From assembly GCF_014235765.1 (NCBI RefSeq), contig NZ_JACMYH010000004.1, positions 1-64,000 on the forward strand: DNA of 64,000 nt, given 5' to 3'. The first letter of the stretch is position 1; each line of letters opens with the position of its first letter. The notes under the pieces were generated by a model. It made no database searches. It saw only the letters and a program-made list of their open reading frames with translations, and was not told the origin of the DNA. Both the position numbers and the translations under genes were made by a program. This document shows, piece after piece, positions 1 through 8,777 of the stretch. Source of the DNA: Pseudomonas baltica. Its GTDB lineage: Bacteria > Pseudomonadota > Gammaproteobacteria > Pseudomonadales > Pseudomonadaceae.

Positions 1-1452
1 CACGTCGATGCTGTCGCCCACTGGCGTCACGACCGGGGTGGTGATTGGAGTCAGCTGCTCGAAGTTGCCGCCAGTCACACCGGTGATGGCAGTAGAAACA
101 GTGTCGGCACCGTTGTAGACGTCGTTGCCCAGAGGGAAGGAAACCGAACCGCTGGTTTCGCCGACGGCAATGGTAATGGTCTGGCTGTTCGACAGAGTCA
201 CGACGACTGGGGAACCCGTTACAGGCGCACCGATAGTGGCGGTGTAAACGATGGTGCCGCTTTCAACGGCGCCACCGGCAGGGGTGGTCGCGGTCAGCAC
301 TACGGTTGTCGTGTCGATCGAGTCGACGATATTGACCACTGCGGGCGCCGGGCTTGGCACCAGGCTTTCGAAGTTGCCGCCGGTAGCACCAGTGATCGTG
401 GTGTTGATGGTCGTCGGGTTGTTGTAGACGTCATTGGCCGGCGCGGCGACATCGACCGACCCCGAGGACTGGCCTGCCGGGATGGTGATGGTGGAGCCGT
501 TGGAAAGGGTCACGGTCACCGGCGTCTGCGCCGGGTTGGTGAGCACGGCGGTGTAGGTGATGGTGGTGCCTTCGGTGACCGGGTTGTTGCCCACGGTCAG
601 GGTCACGGTGGTGACGTCGATGGTGTCGTCGACACGGGTAACGGCTGGGGTCGGGTCGGTAGTGACCACCAGATCGCCACCGCCAGTGGTACCGGTGACC
701 ACCACGGAAATCTGCGACGGGTCGATATAGGGCGTGTTGGTGTCCGGTACGGTGACGTTGACCGCGCCCGTGGTCTGGCCTGCGGGAATGAGCACCGACT
801 GGCCGTTGGACAAGGTGACGGTCAGGTCGCTGGACGGCGCCTGGGTCAGGGTGGCGGTGTAGGTGATCACGCCGCCGGCTTCGGTGATGGCGGTGGTTGC
901 GGTCACGGTTAGCGTAGCGGTACGCAGGACTGGCCCGTCGGCATCGGTATCGGCGTTGATCGGGTTGGTATCGCCCACGATCTCCCGCGCGTTGGGGCCC
1001 GCAGCACCGTTCGGGCCTTCGGTGGGATAGCCCACGGTTGGATCGACTTCACCCGCGGTTTCACTGAGCAATACAAAACTGTGACTGCCGCCGCCTTCAC
1101 CGCCGGTGTCGTTGGCGCCGGGGCCAGCAGCGGTGGCTTCGAGGTCCTGGGTAGGGTCGGCGCCGGCCGCGATGGCCTGCTGTAATTCCGCTACCGAAGG
1201 GGCCGCCTGGGCAGTGGCCGCGCTCAGATCAGTGATGGAGTCCGGGGTGTTGGCGCTCCATTGCGTTTCGCGCCCCAGATCGATGGTGCGGCCGTCAGCC
1301 AGCTCCAGCGTAACGGCACCCGCCGCGCCGGTAACCACCTGCTCCCCGGCGAACAGACGATCCCCTTCGATGAGCACACGGCGAATCCCCTCTGGGGATA
1401 CTGCGAACACTTGGCCAACAATGCTTTTGACGATGGCAACAACACTGCTCAT
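1..1452 (-). CDS. lapA: Large surface adhesin LapA, N-terminal part (cut by window edge)
   Basis: This is the first 484 codons of a giant biofilm adhesin that is exported by a type I secretion system and held in the outer membrane by its N-terminus. The ATG is at 1452-1450. Residues 1 to about 125 form the LapA retention module, and the sequence T107-A108-A109-G110 matches the site at which the periplasmic protease LapG cuts LapA in P. fluorescens to release the adhesin. A Gly-rich linker follows, then repeats of about 103 residues (about 310 nt period, ending in a D-x-ID-V/TT motif) rich in Thr and Val, typical of the Ig-like extender repeats of such adhesins. The reading frame stays open to base 1, so the C-terminal RTX and secretion signal lie outside. 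It is divergent from its exporter genes lapB and lapC. The identity is secure; total length is unknown. Confidence 0.93.
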   Translation of the reverse strand, partial: MSSVVAIVKSIVGQVFAVSPEGIRRVLIEGDRLFAGEQVVTGAAGAVTLELADGRTIDLGRETQWSANTPDSITDLSAATAQAAPSVAELQQAIAAGADPTQDLEATAAGPGANDTGGEGGGSHSFVLLSETAGEVDPTVGYPTEGPNGAAGPNAREIVGDTNPINADTDADGPVLRTATLTVTATTAITEAGGVITYTATLTQAPSSDLTVTLSNGQSVLIPAGQTTGAVNVTVPDTNTPYIDPSQISVVVTGTTGGGDLVVTTDPTPAVTRVDDTIDVTTVTLTVGNNPVTEGTTITYTAVLTNPAQTPVTVTLSNGSTITIPAGQSSGSVDVAAPANDVYNNPTTINTTITGATGGNFESLVPSPAPAVVNIVDSIDTTTVVLTATTPAGGAVESGTIVYTATIGAPVTGSPVVVTLSNSQTITIAVGETSGSVSFPLGNDVYNGADTVSTAITGVTGGNFEQLTPITTPVVTPVGDSIDV

Positions 1453-2299
1453 GTAGGGGACTCTCCGGGGGTGACCATTCGTTGGTACGGTGCCTGAACA
1501 TCACCAGAGACGGCGACGGGCATTCGGTACATTTTTATGCTGTAATATTGACGCCAACTAATTGTCTAAAAGTCGCAGAAATGAACTTTCTGACAATGTA
1601 TTGACCTATTTGGCGCCATCCTAAACAATCCATTGTGTAATGTCACATTGATATTTCTCGGCTATGCAAAACGCTTCAACAGGGTGAGTTCGTTGACGTC
1701 AAGACGGCTGCGACTGACGTTTTTTGCAGATGGATGTGACAAAAAAAGTCGCTTGTGAAATATCGCAGGGACGACACGAGAGATGTCCGCGCTACTTGGC
1801 CTGACCACAGGCTGCACGTAGCACGAATCCTGCCAGGCACAGGTCGGGCACCGCGCAGCCTGTGCATGAGCGCGAGGTCAGCCCTGCGCCAATGACGCAA
1901 GTCATGGATGTGAAACGCATGTTGGCAAGTCATCGATGAATGCCGCCCTGATAGTGCCGACCGATGGACATATATCGCATTGGAAAGTTCGTAATACTTA
2001 GTGTGCAAGTAATAACGGTTAACTCTTTGTGTTTATTGAAGAAAATCGCTGAGTGACACTCGGGGCAGCGAATGGTGACCGACCGTTGCTTGGCGAATGA
2101 GGCTGCAGAAGCGGGTGACTTGGTTCAGCGGTGAAACACCCTGGACGGCCATTCATCAAACGAGCCCATGCGCAGCCAGCCACCCCCGTGTACGCTGGCA
2201 TCCGTTGTGCAAATACAACCCAAACCGCTACAAGACCAGGCGGGATGAAGCGATCCCGATGGGACCAAGGTGTTCAATGAGCGATAAGAGAGTGTCAGC
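1453..2299. promoter_or_regulatory. Divergent lapA / lapBC promoter region
   Basis: This 847-base gap separates the divergent starts of lapA and lapB and must hold both promoters. The half next to lapA (about 1520-1660) is A/T-rich; the half next to lapB is G/C-rich. In related pseudomonads lapA transcription responds to FleQ and c-di-GMP; short TTGAC / GTC half-sites occur around 1549-1597 (for example TGACAATGTATTGAC at 1591), but none is a convincing full FleQ box. Short open frames here show no family resemblance and are treated as non-coding. Confidence 0.5.
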
Positions 2300-4453
2300 G
2301 TGGATTCGGAATTAAGTTCGGTACTACTCAGCCAGGATCCACGCAGCCAGCACGACGACCCGTTGCTCGATGGGCTGTTGACTCTGTGCTCGCTGCATCA
2401 CAAGCCCGCCAGCCGGGCCATGCTCACCACAGGCCTGCCGCTGCCTTCGCAGCGCCTGACCGCCGACCTGTTGCCGCGTGCCGCCGCGCGTGCCGGTCTG
2501 CAGGGCCGCGTGTTGCAGCGCAAGCTGGAGCAGATACCGTCCATCGCACTGCCAGCCATGCTGATGCTCAAGGATGCACGGTGCGCCGTGCTGCTGGGCT
2601 GGGAAGGCGATACCGCGCGCTTGCTGCTCAGCGAAAGCGATGGCGGTGAAGTGCGCGTGGCGCGCGAGGTGCTGACTCAAGACTTCACCGGCCGAGTGTT
2701 TTTCGCCCAGCCGCAGCACAAGTTCGACGTGACCAACGGCTCGCTGATCCCCCGCGCTCATTCCTGGTTCCGTGACACCCTCAAGCGCTCGCGTTGGCTG
2801 TATGCCGATGCCATTGCCGCCAGCCTGGTGATCAACATCATCGCCCTGGCTGCACCCTTGTTCGTGATGAACGTGTACGACCGAGTCGTACCCAACCAGG
2901 CCACCGCGACCTTGTGGGTGCTGGCGGTGGGCATCTGTGGTGCCTACCTGTTCGACCTCTTGCTCAAGGGCCTGCGCAGCCTGTGCCTGGATCTGGCCGG
3001 CAAGAAGACCGACCTGATCATCTCGGCCACGCTGTTCGAACGCATCGTTGGCATGTCGATGAAAAGCCGCCCGGCTCGGGTAGGCAGCTACGCGCAGAAC
3101 ATTCACGAATTCCAGGGCATGCGCGACTTTCTCACGTCGCTGACCCTGACCAGCCTGATCGACCTGCCGTTCACCATTCTGATCTTGCTGGTCATCGCCC
3201 TGCTGGGTGGGCACCTGGTATGGATTCCGATCATCGCGTTCCCGCTGGCGCTGGGCATCGGTCATTTCCTGCAGAAACCGCTGACCAAGACTCTGGAGCG
3301 GACCATGGCCCTGGCCGCCGAGCGTCAGTCGAGCCTGATCGAGACCCTGGGCGGCCTCGATGCGGTCAAAGTCAACAACGCCGAAAGCGAGCGCCAGTAC
3401 CAGTGGGAACAGACCATCGGTACGCTCAGCCGCCTGGAATTGCGGGTCAAGACCCTGTCCAGCCTGGCCATGAACATCACCCTGCTGATTCAGCAACTGG
3501 CCGGTGTGGCGATCATCATTTTCGGTGTGTACCAGATCATCGAAGGCAACCTGAGCATGGGCGGCCTGGTGGCCTGCTACATGTTGAGCGGTCGCGCGCT
3601 GGCGCCATTGGCACAGTTGTCCGGTCTGTTGACTCGCTACCAGCAGGCCAAGGTCACCATGGTCTCGGTCGACCAGATGATGGAGCTGCCGCAGGAGCGC
3701 AATTTCGACGAGCGTCCGCTGAGCCGTCAGGTGCTGCAGGGCGCAATGGAATTTCGCAACGTCGACTTCACCTACCCCAACCAGCAGAACCAGGCCTTGC
3801 ACGGGATCAACCTGACCGTGCGCCCCGGCGAGAAGATCGGCATCATTGGCCGGAGTGGTTCGGGCAAGAGTTCGCTGGCCAAGTTGCTGGTGGGGCTGTA
3901 CCAGCCTGATGCCGGTTCCTTGCTGGTCGATGGCGTGGACATTCGTCAGATCGACGTCAGCGAACTGCGCCACAACATCGGCTACGTGCCGCAGGACATT
4001 CAGCTGCTGTCCGGCACGCTGCGTGACAATCTGGTGTCCGGGGCCCGCTACGTCGATGATGAAATGGTCCTGCAGGCCGCCGAACTGGCCGGCGTGCATG
4101 AATTCGCCCGCCTGCATCCGCAGGGTTATGAACTGCAGGTCGGCGAGCGTGGACAGAACCTGTCCGGCGGCCAGCGGCAGAACGTGGCGTTGGCGCGCTC
4201 ACTGTTGCTCAACCCACCGATTCTCTTGCTGGACGAACCGACCAGCGCCATGGACAACACCGGCGAGGAGCGCCTGAAGGCGCGCCTGCAAGCCGTCATC
4301 GAGAACAAGACCGTGATTCTGGTTACCCACCGCGCTTCGCTGCTGAGCTTGGTCGACCGCCTGTTGGTGATCGACCGTGGGCAGATTCTGGCTGACGGGC
4401 CGAAGGCTGCTGTCATGGAAGCGTTGAAGAAGGGGCAGATCAGTGTTGCTTAA
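2300..4453 (+). CDS. lapB: Type I secretion ABC transporter LapB
   Basis: Inner-membrane ABC transporter (717 aa) that powers export of LapA. It has the layout of adhesin exporters: an N-terminal peptidase-C39-like domain (about residues 15-150) without the catalytic Cys, so it is a docking rather than a cleaving domain; an exporter membrane domain (about 165-440); and a C-terminal nucleotide-binding domain with Walker A GRSGSGKSS near residue 516, signature LSGGQRQ near 620 and Walker B ILLLDEP near 640. The start is GTG at 2300. The stop overlaps the start of lapC, showing translational coupling. Length and sequence fit LapB of P. putida and P. fluorescens. No LapE-type outer membrane channel gene lies beside it. 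Confidence 0.93.
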   Translation: MDSELSSVLLSQDPRSQHDDPLLDGLLTLCSLHHKPASRAMLTTGLPLPSQRLTADLLPRAAARAGLQGRVLQRKLEQIPSIALPAMLMLKDARCAVLLGWEGDTARLLLSESDGGEVRVAREVLTQDFTGRVFFAQPQHKFDVTNGSLIPRAHSWFRDTLKRSRWLYADAIAASLVINIIALAAPLFVMNVYDRVVPNQATATLWVLAVGICGAYLFDLLLKGLRSLCLDLAGKKTDLIISATLFERIVGMSMKSRPARVGSYAQNIHEFQGMRDFLTSLTLTSLIDLPFTILILLVIALLGGHLVWIPIIAFPLALGIGHFLQKPLTKTLERTMALAAERQSSLIETLGGLDAVKVNNAESERQYQWEQTIGTLSRLELRVKTLSSLAMNITLLIQQLAGVAIIIFGVYQIIEGNLSMGGLVACYMLSGRALAPLAQLSGLLTRYQQAKVTMVSVDQMMELPQERNFDERPLSRQVLQGAMEFRNVDFTYPNQQNQALHGINLTVRPGEKIGIIGRSGSGKSSLAKLLVGLYQPDAGSLLVDGVDIRQIDVSELRHNIGYVPQDIQLLSGTLRDNLVSGARYVDDEMVLQAAELAGVHEFARLHPQGYELQVGERGQNLSGGQRQNVALARSLLLNPPILLLDEPTSAMDNTGEERLKARLQAVIENKTVILVTHRASLLSLVDRLLVIDRGQILADGPKAAVMEALKKGQISVA

Positions 4454-5819
4454 ATCCTCTTCCGGCGGCTTCAAGAATTCCCTCGTACGTTATTTCAAGG
4501 GCTCCGATTCCTTGGAAGGCCAGCCCTTGCCCGAGGTCGAGAAGGCGCTGATCGACGATGCGCCGCGCATCGTGCGCCTGACTATCTGGGGCGTCATCGC
4601 ATTCTTCGTGTTCCTCCTCACCTGGGCGCACTTCGCGGTGATCGACGAGGTGACCAAGGGCGACGGCAAGGCAATCCCTTCGTCGCGGATCCAGAAGATC
4701 CAGAACCTGGAGGGCGGCATCGTTGCCCAGATCTACGTCAAGGAAGGGCAGATCGTGGAGGCGGGCGCACCGCTGATTCGTCTGGACGACACACGCTTCG
4801 CTTCCAACGTCGGTGAAACCGAAGCCGATCGTGTGGCCATGGAGCTGCGCGTGGAGCGCCTGAGTGCCGAGGTCGAGAACCGACCGTTGAACATTACCGC
4901 CCAGGCACGCAAGTCGGTGCCCAACCAGGCGGCCAACGAAGAGTCGCTGTACATGAGCCGTCGGCAGCAGTTGGCCGATGAAATCGGTGGCTTGCAGCAA
5001 CAGCTGGTCCAGCGTCAGCAGGAACTGCGTGAGTTCAGCTCCAAGGCCGAACAGTACCGCAGCAGCCTGAACCTGCTGCGCCAGGAGATCAGCATGTCGG
5101 AGCCGTTGGTGGCCAGGGGTGCGATTTCGCCGGTCGAAGTGCTGCGTCTGCGGCGCTCGGAAGTGGAAACCCGCGGCATGCTCGACGGTACCACGCTGGC
5201 AGTGCCGCGGGCCCAGGCGGCCATTGGCGAGGTGCAGCGCAAGATCGACGAAACGCGCGGCAAGTTCCGTAGCGAGGCGCTGACCCAGTTGAACGAGGCG
5301 CGTACCGACCTGGCCAAGACCCAGGCCACGGCCAAGGGCCTGGAAGATCGGGTGAGCCGTACCATGGTGACCTCGCCGGTGCGAGGCATCGTCAAGCAGG
5401 TGCTGGTCAACACCGTGGGTGGGGTCATCCAGCCCGGCAGCGACATGGCCGAGATCGTGCCGCTGGATGACAGCTTGCTGGTGGAGGCGCGCATTCGTCC
5501 GCAGGACATCGCGTTCCTGCACCCAGGGCAGAAAGCGATGATCAAGTTCACGGCCTATGACTACACCATCTATGGCGGGCTGGAAGGCACCCTCGAACAG
5601 ATCGGTGCTGACACGGTGCAGGATGAAGAGAAGAAGAACACCTTCTATCTGATCAAGCTGCGGACCAACAAGAGCCACCTGGGCTCCGATGAGAAGCCGT
5701 TGCTGATCATCCCGGGGATGGTGGCGTCGGTTGACATCATTACCGGCAAGAAGAGCGTGCTGAGCTACCTGCTCAAGCCCATCATCAAGTCCCGCGCCGA
5801 AGCGTTGCACGAGCGGTAA
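4443..5819 (+). CDS. lapC: Membrane fusion protein LapC (HlyD family)
   Basis: Periplasmic adaptor (458 aa) linking LapB to an outer membrane channel for LapA export. A single membrane segment lies near residues 40-60 after a cytoplasmic N-terminus, followed by the HlyD lipoyl/barrel halves (NLEGGIV at about residue 90; SPVRGIVKQV near 310) separated by a long coiled-coil hairpin rich in Gln, Glu and Arg. The start is GTG at 4443, inside the end of lapB (11-base overlap). In several relatives lapD and lapG lie close to lapB and lapC; here a REP pair and an unrelated efflux operon follow instead. Confidence 0.92.
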   Translation: MLLKSSSGGFKNSLVRYFKGSDSLEGQPLPEVEKALIDDAPRIVRLTIWGVIAFFVFLLTWAHFAVIDEVTKGDGKAIPSSRIQKIQNLEGGIVAQIYVKEGQIVEAGAPLIRLDDTRFASNVGETEADRVAMELRVERLSAEVENRPLNITAQARKSVPNQAANEESLYMSRRQQLADEIGGLQQQLVQRQQELREFSSKAEQYRSSLNLLRQEISMSEPLVARGAISPVEVLRLRRSEVETRGMLDGTTLAVPRAQAAIGEVQRKIDETRGKFRSEALTQLNEARTDLAKTQATAKGLEDRVSRTMVTSPVRGIVKQVLVNTVGGVIQPGSDMAEIVPLDDSLLVEARIRPQDIAFLHPGQKAMIKFTAYDYTIYGGLEGTLEQIGADTVQDEEKKNTFYLIKLRTNKSHLGSDEKPLLIIPGMVASVDIITGKKSVLSYLLKPIIKSRAEALHER

Positions 5820-5852
5820 GGATTCACCCGTTCGCGGCCACTTATGCTCTGC

Positions 5853-5943
5853 TGTAGGAGCGGTCTGCGGCCGCGAAGGGCTTGTAGGGTGTGTCTGGTA
5901 CACCGCGGTGTGCTTTTCGCGGCCGATGACCGCTCCTGCAAGG
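5853..5943. repeat. REP inverted pair after lapC
   Basis: Two inverted Pseudomonas REP units: TGTAGGAGCGGTC...GCGGCCGCGAA at 5853-5876 and its inverted partner TTCGCGGCC...GACCGCTCCTGCA at 5925-5940. Together they can fold into a long stem. It sits just after the lapC stop, where such pairs often act as transcript ends or mRNA stabilisers. Confidence 0.75.
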
Positions 5944-5965
5944 GATTGCATTCGGTCGCCAATTC

Positions 5966-6012
5966 TTGACGAAATGTTTCCGTTCCGCGAATATAGATAG
6001 TTAGCAAACTAT
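5966..6012 (+). promoter_or_regulatory. Promoter and MarR-type operator of the efflux operon
   Basis: A TTGACG hexamer at 5966-5971 is followed, after a long spacer, by TATAGA at 5992-5997. Overlapping this -10 candidate and running into the first ATG is the inverted repeat ATAGTTAGCAAACTAT (5997-6012; 6-base arms, AGCA centre). This has the size and A/T character of MarR-family operators and lies directly before the marR gene, so autoregulation is a reasonable inference. Confidence 0.55.
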
Positions 6013-6484
6013 GAATATTCGCACCCTTCCGATGAATATCGACAAGCTCCAGCTGAACATCAGCAGCGGCATGGTGGTCGCTTCGCGGCACTGGCGCCGT
6101 ATCTGTCAGGCCACCCTGGCCAATTACGGCGTGTCCGAAGCCTGCGCCGTGCCGCTGTTGCTCATCGTGCGCCTGGGCGACGGCGTACGGCAGGTTACGG
6201 TTGCCCAGGCGGCCGGCCTGGAAAGCCCCTCGCTGGTGCGGCTGCTCGACCAGCTCTGCACGGCCGGCTTCGTGGTCCGCACCGAAGACCCGACCGACCG
6301 CCGCGCCAAGGCCCTGAGCCTGACCACCAGCGGCCGCGATCTGGCTGAGTCCATCGAAGGTGAGTTGGTGCGCCTGCGCCGCGAAGTGCTCAAGGACATC
6401 GCCCCGGCGGATCTGGAAGCGGCATTGCGTGTGGTGCGTGCCTTCGAGGAAGCGGGCCAGGGCACGCCGGGTGGCTACCCGTGA
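6011..6484 (+). CDS. MarR-family transcriptional regulator
   Basis: Winged-helix regulator of 157 aa (150 aa from the second ATG at 6032). The MarR core is clear: the recognition helix region VTVAQAAGLESPSLVRLLDQL and the wing motif EDPTDRRAKALSLTTSGRDL (DxRxK signature). The family binds aromatic or phenolic ligands and represses adjacent efflux genes. It is the first gene of a five-gene operon whose members all overlap by 4 bases. The inverted repeat at 5997-6012 touches the first ATG, so if transcription starts just upstream the ATG at 6032 could be the true start. Confidence 0.88.
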   Translation: MNIRTLPMNIDKLQLNISSGMVVASRHWRRICQATLANYGVSEACAVPLLLIVRLGDGVRQVTVAQAAGLESPSLVRLLDQLCTAGFVVRTEDPTDRRAKALSLTTSGRDLAESIEGELVRLRREVLKDIAPADLEAALRVVRAFEEAGQGTPGGYP

Positions 6485-8571
6485 AAGGTTTCTTCAGCGA
6501 CGTACCACCGGCCCGTGACTGGTTCTACGGCGTGCGAACCTTCGCCGCGTCGATGATCGCGCTGTACATCGCCATGCTCTTGCAGATGCCACGGCCCTAC
6601 TGGGCGATGGCTACCGTCTACATCGTCTCCAGCCCCTTCGTCGGGCCCACCAGTTCCAAGGCGGTGTACCGCGCGGTAGGTACCTTCACCGGCGCTGCCG
6701 CTGCGGTGCTGTTCGTGCCGCTGTTCGTGCAGACGCCCTTCCTGCTGGCCACAGTCATCGCCCTGTGGACCGGCACGCTGCTGTACCTGTCGTTGCACCT
6801 GCGCACCGCCAACAGCTACGCCTTCATGCTGTCGGGCTACACCCTGCCGCTGATCGCCCTGCCGGTGGTGGACAACCCCACCGCCGTGTTCGACATCGCC
6901 AGCTCGCGTTTCCAGGAGATCTGCCTGGGCATCGTCTGCGCCGCTGTGGTGGGCGCAATGTTCTGGCCGCGCCGGCTCACGCCGGTGTTCATCGGCGCCG
7001 CCGGCAAATGGTTCGAAGATGCCGCGGGCTACAGCGACCACTTTCTGGCGCGCGATGTGAAAGCCGACGAAGTAGGCCCGCTGCGTTCGGCCATGGTAGG
7101 CACGTTCAACTCGCTTGAGATGATGATCGGCCAGCTTCCCCACGAGGGCGCGCGGCCGCAGTTGGTACGCAACGCCGGGGAGCTGCGCGGGCGCATGATC
7201 CACCTGCTGCCTGTCATCGATGCGCTGGACGATGCGCTGTTTGCCATCGAACGCCGCACCCCCGACCTGGTGGCACGCCTGGCGCCGGTCATGGCCCTGG
7301 CGCGGCAGTGGCTCAAGGACAGCGTCGACGACCCCAGCCAGGCCCGCTGGCAAGCCCTGCGCGATGAGCTGCAGGCCATCCGCCCGAGCCCTGCGCAACT
7401 GGACGACCGTCGCGAGCTGCTGTTTTCCAACGCGGTGTACCGACTGGGCGAATGGGTCGACCTATGGCAGGACCTGCGCAGCCTGGAACTGGCGATCAAG
7501 ACCGATAGCCGCGTGCCTTGGCGGGCGGTCTACCGGCACTGGCGCCTGGGCCGACTCAAGCCCTTCCTGGATCGCGGCCTGATGTTGTATTCGGTGTTTT
7601 CCACGGTCACGGCGATCATCGTCGCTTCGGTACTGTGGATTCTGCTGGGCTGGACCGACGGTGCCAGCGCGGTGATTCTGGCGGCGGTGGCGTGCAGTTT
7701 CTTCGCGGCCATGGACGACCCGGCGCCACAGATCTACCGATTCTTCTTCTGGACCGTGATGTCGGTGGTGTTTGCCAGCCTCTATCTGTTTCTGGTGCTG
7801 CCCAACCTGCATGACTTCCCGATGCTGGTGCTGGCCTTCTCGGCGCCTTTCATCGTCGTCGGCACGCTTACCGTGCAGCCACGTTTCTTCCTCGGCACCT
7901 TGCTGACCATCGTCAACACGTCGTCGTTCATCAGCATCCAGGGCGCCTACGACGCGGACTTCATGAATTTTGCCAACAGCAACCTGGCAGGCCCTGTCGG
8001 GCTGCTGTTCGCGTTCATCTGGACCCTGGTGGTGCGCCCCTTCGGCGTGGAGCTGGCGGCCAAGCGCCTGACCCGTTTCAGTTGGCGCGACGTGGTGCAT
8101 ATCACCCGTCCGGCAAGCCTGGCCGAACAGCGGGCGATGGGTGTGCAGATGCTCGACCGGTTGATGCAGCACCTGCCGCGCCTGACCATGATCGGACAGG
8201 ACACCAGTGCCGCGCTGCGCGATGTGCGCGTGGCGCTGAACCTGCTCGACATGCAGGCCTACAGCCCGCGGGTGCCCGCTGCCGTACGGCCGTTGCTGCA
8301 TCAGGTGATAGAAGAGGTGGGCGGGTATTTCCAGGCCTGTCGCAAGGCCAGTGAACGCCTGCCTGCCCCCATGGGTCTGCTCATGACCATGGACCGCGCG
8401 CGCCGTGGCCTGACCGTGCAAGCCATGGGCGAGGCCGAAGAAGCCCGCGAGCATTTGCTGCACGCGCTGAGCGGCCTGCGCCTGGCGCTGCTGCCAGGTG
8501 CCGAAGTGGTCACCGAGGCGGGCGATGCCGCCGAACACCTGCCGCATGGCATCGATGGAGCACCGCTGTGA
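6481..8571 (+). CDS. FUSC-family inner membrane efflux transporter (AaeB-like)
   Basis: Inner membrane protein of 696 aa starting at GTG 6481, overlapping the marR stop (GTGA). It has the duplicated fusaric-acid-resistance / aromatic acid exporter layout: an N-terminal block of about six membrane segments (residues about 15-170, with PRPYWAMATVYIVSSP), a cytoplasmic helical domain (about 175-345), a second membrane block (about 365-530, with SFFAAMDDPAPQIYRFF) and a C-terminal cytoplasmic helical domain. Family members pump aromatic carboxylic acids or similar weak acids. With DUF1656, membrane fusion and outer membrane proteins next to it, it is the pump of a complete tripartite system. The substrate cannot be read from sequence. 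Confidence 0.88.
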   Translation: MKGFFSDVPPARDWFYGVRTFAASMIALYIAMLLQMPRPYWAMATVYIVSSPFVGPTSSKAVYRAVGTFTGAAAAVLFVPLFVQTPFLLATVIALWTGTLLYLSLHLRTANSYAFMLSGYTLPLIALPVVDNPTAVFDIASSRFQEICLGIVCAAVVGAMFWPRRLTPVFIGAAGKWFEDAAGYSDHFLARDVKADEVGPLRSAMVGTFNSLEMMIGQLPHEGARPQLVRNAGELRGRMIHLLPVIDALDDALFAIERRTPDLVARLAPVMALARQWLKDSVDDPSQARWQALRDELQAIRPSPAQLDDRRELLFSNAVYRLGEWVDLWQDLRSLELAIKTDSRVPWRAVYRHWRLGRLKPFLDRGLMLYSVFSTVTAIIVASVLWILLGWTDGASAVILAAVACSFFAAMDDPAPQIYRFFFWTVMSVVFASLYLFLVLPNLHDFPMLVLAFSAPFIVVGTLTVQPRFFLGTLLTIVNTSSFISIQGAYDADFMNFANSNLAGPVGLLFAFIWTLVVRPFGVELAAKRLTRFSWRDVVHITRPASLAEQRAMGVQMLDRLMQHLPRLTMIGQDTSAALRDVRVALNLLDMQAYSPRVPAAVRPLLHQVIEEVGGYFQACRKASERLPAPMGLLMTMDRARRGLTVQAMGEAEEAREHLLHALSGLRLALLPGAEVVTEAGDAAEHLPHGIDGAPL

Positions 8572-8777
8572 TTGGTGAACTGGATATCAGCGGGATCTTC
8601 CTGCCCACCGTGCTGGTGATGATGGTGTTCACCTACGGCCTGTTTCTGCTACTGCATGGCGTGCTCAACCGCCTGCATTTCTACCGCCTGGTCTGGCACC
8701 GGGCTCTTTTCAACGTCGCTCTCTACGCTGTGCTGCTCGGCGCGGTAGACGCCATCTGTCGAAGCCTGATGCTATGA
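8568..8777 (+). CDS. DUF1656 small membrane protein (AaeX-like)
   Basis: Small membrane protein of 69 aa with two hydrophobic segments (about residues 9-29 and 45-65) separated by LNRLHFYRLVWHRALFN, the pattern of DUF1656 proteins such as AaeX. The family is always found between an FUSC transporter and its membrane fusion partner, as here. The GTG start overlaps the preceding stop by 4 bases and the stop overlaps the following ATG by 4 bases. Its role is not settled; a part in pump assembly is inferred from context. Confidence 0.85.
   Translation: MIGELDISGIFLPTVLVMMVFTYGLFLLLHGVLNRLHFYRLVWHRALFNVALYAVLLGAVDAICRSLML

Noticed and set aside
1549..1600. FleQ binding site before lapA
   Set aside because: Only half-sites are seen; no full match to the consensus could be supported.
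2324..4117. Long minus-strand open frame (597 codons) inside lapB
   Set aside because: It is antisense to a fully conserved ABC transporter, is His/Gln-rich in the way of GC-rich shadow frames, and matches no family.
4440..5951. Minus-strand open frame of 503 codons over lapC
   Set aside because: Shadow frame opposite a clear HlyD-family gene; composition typical of antisense of high-GC coding sequence.
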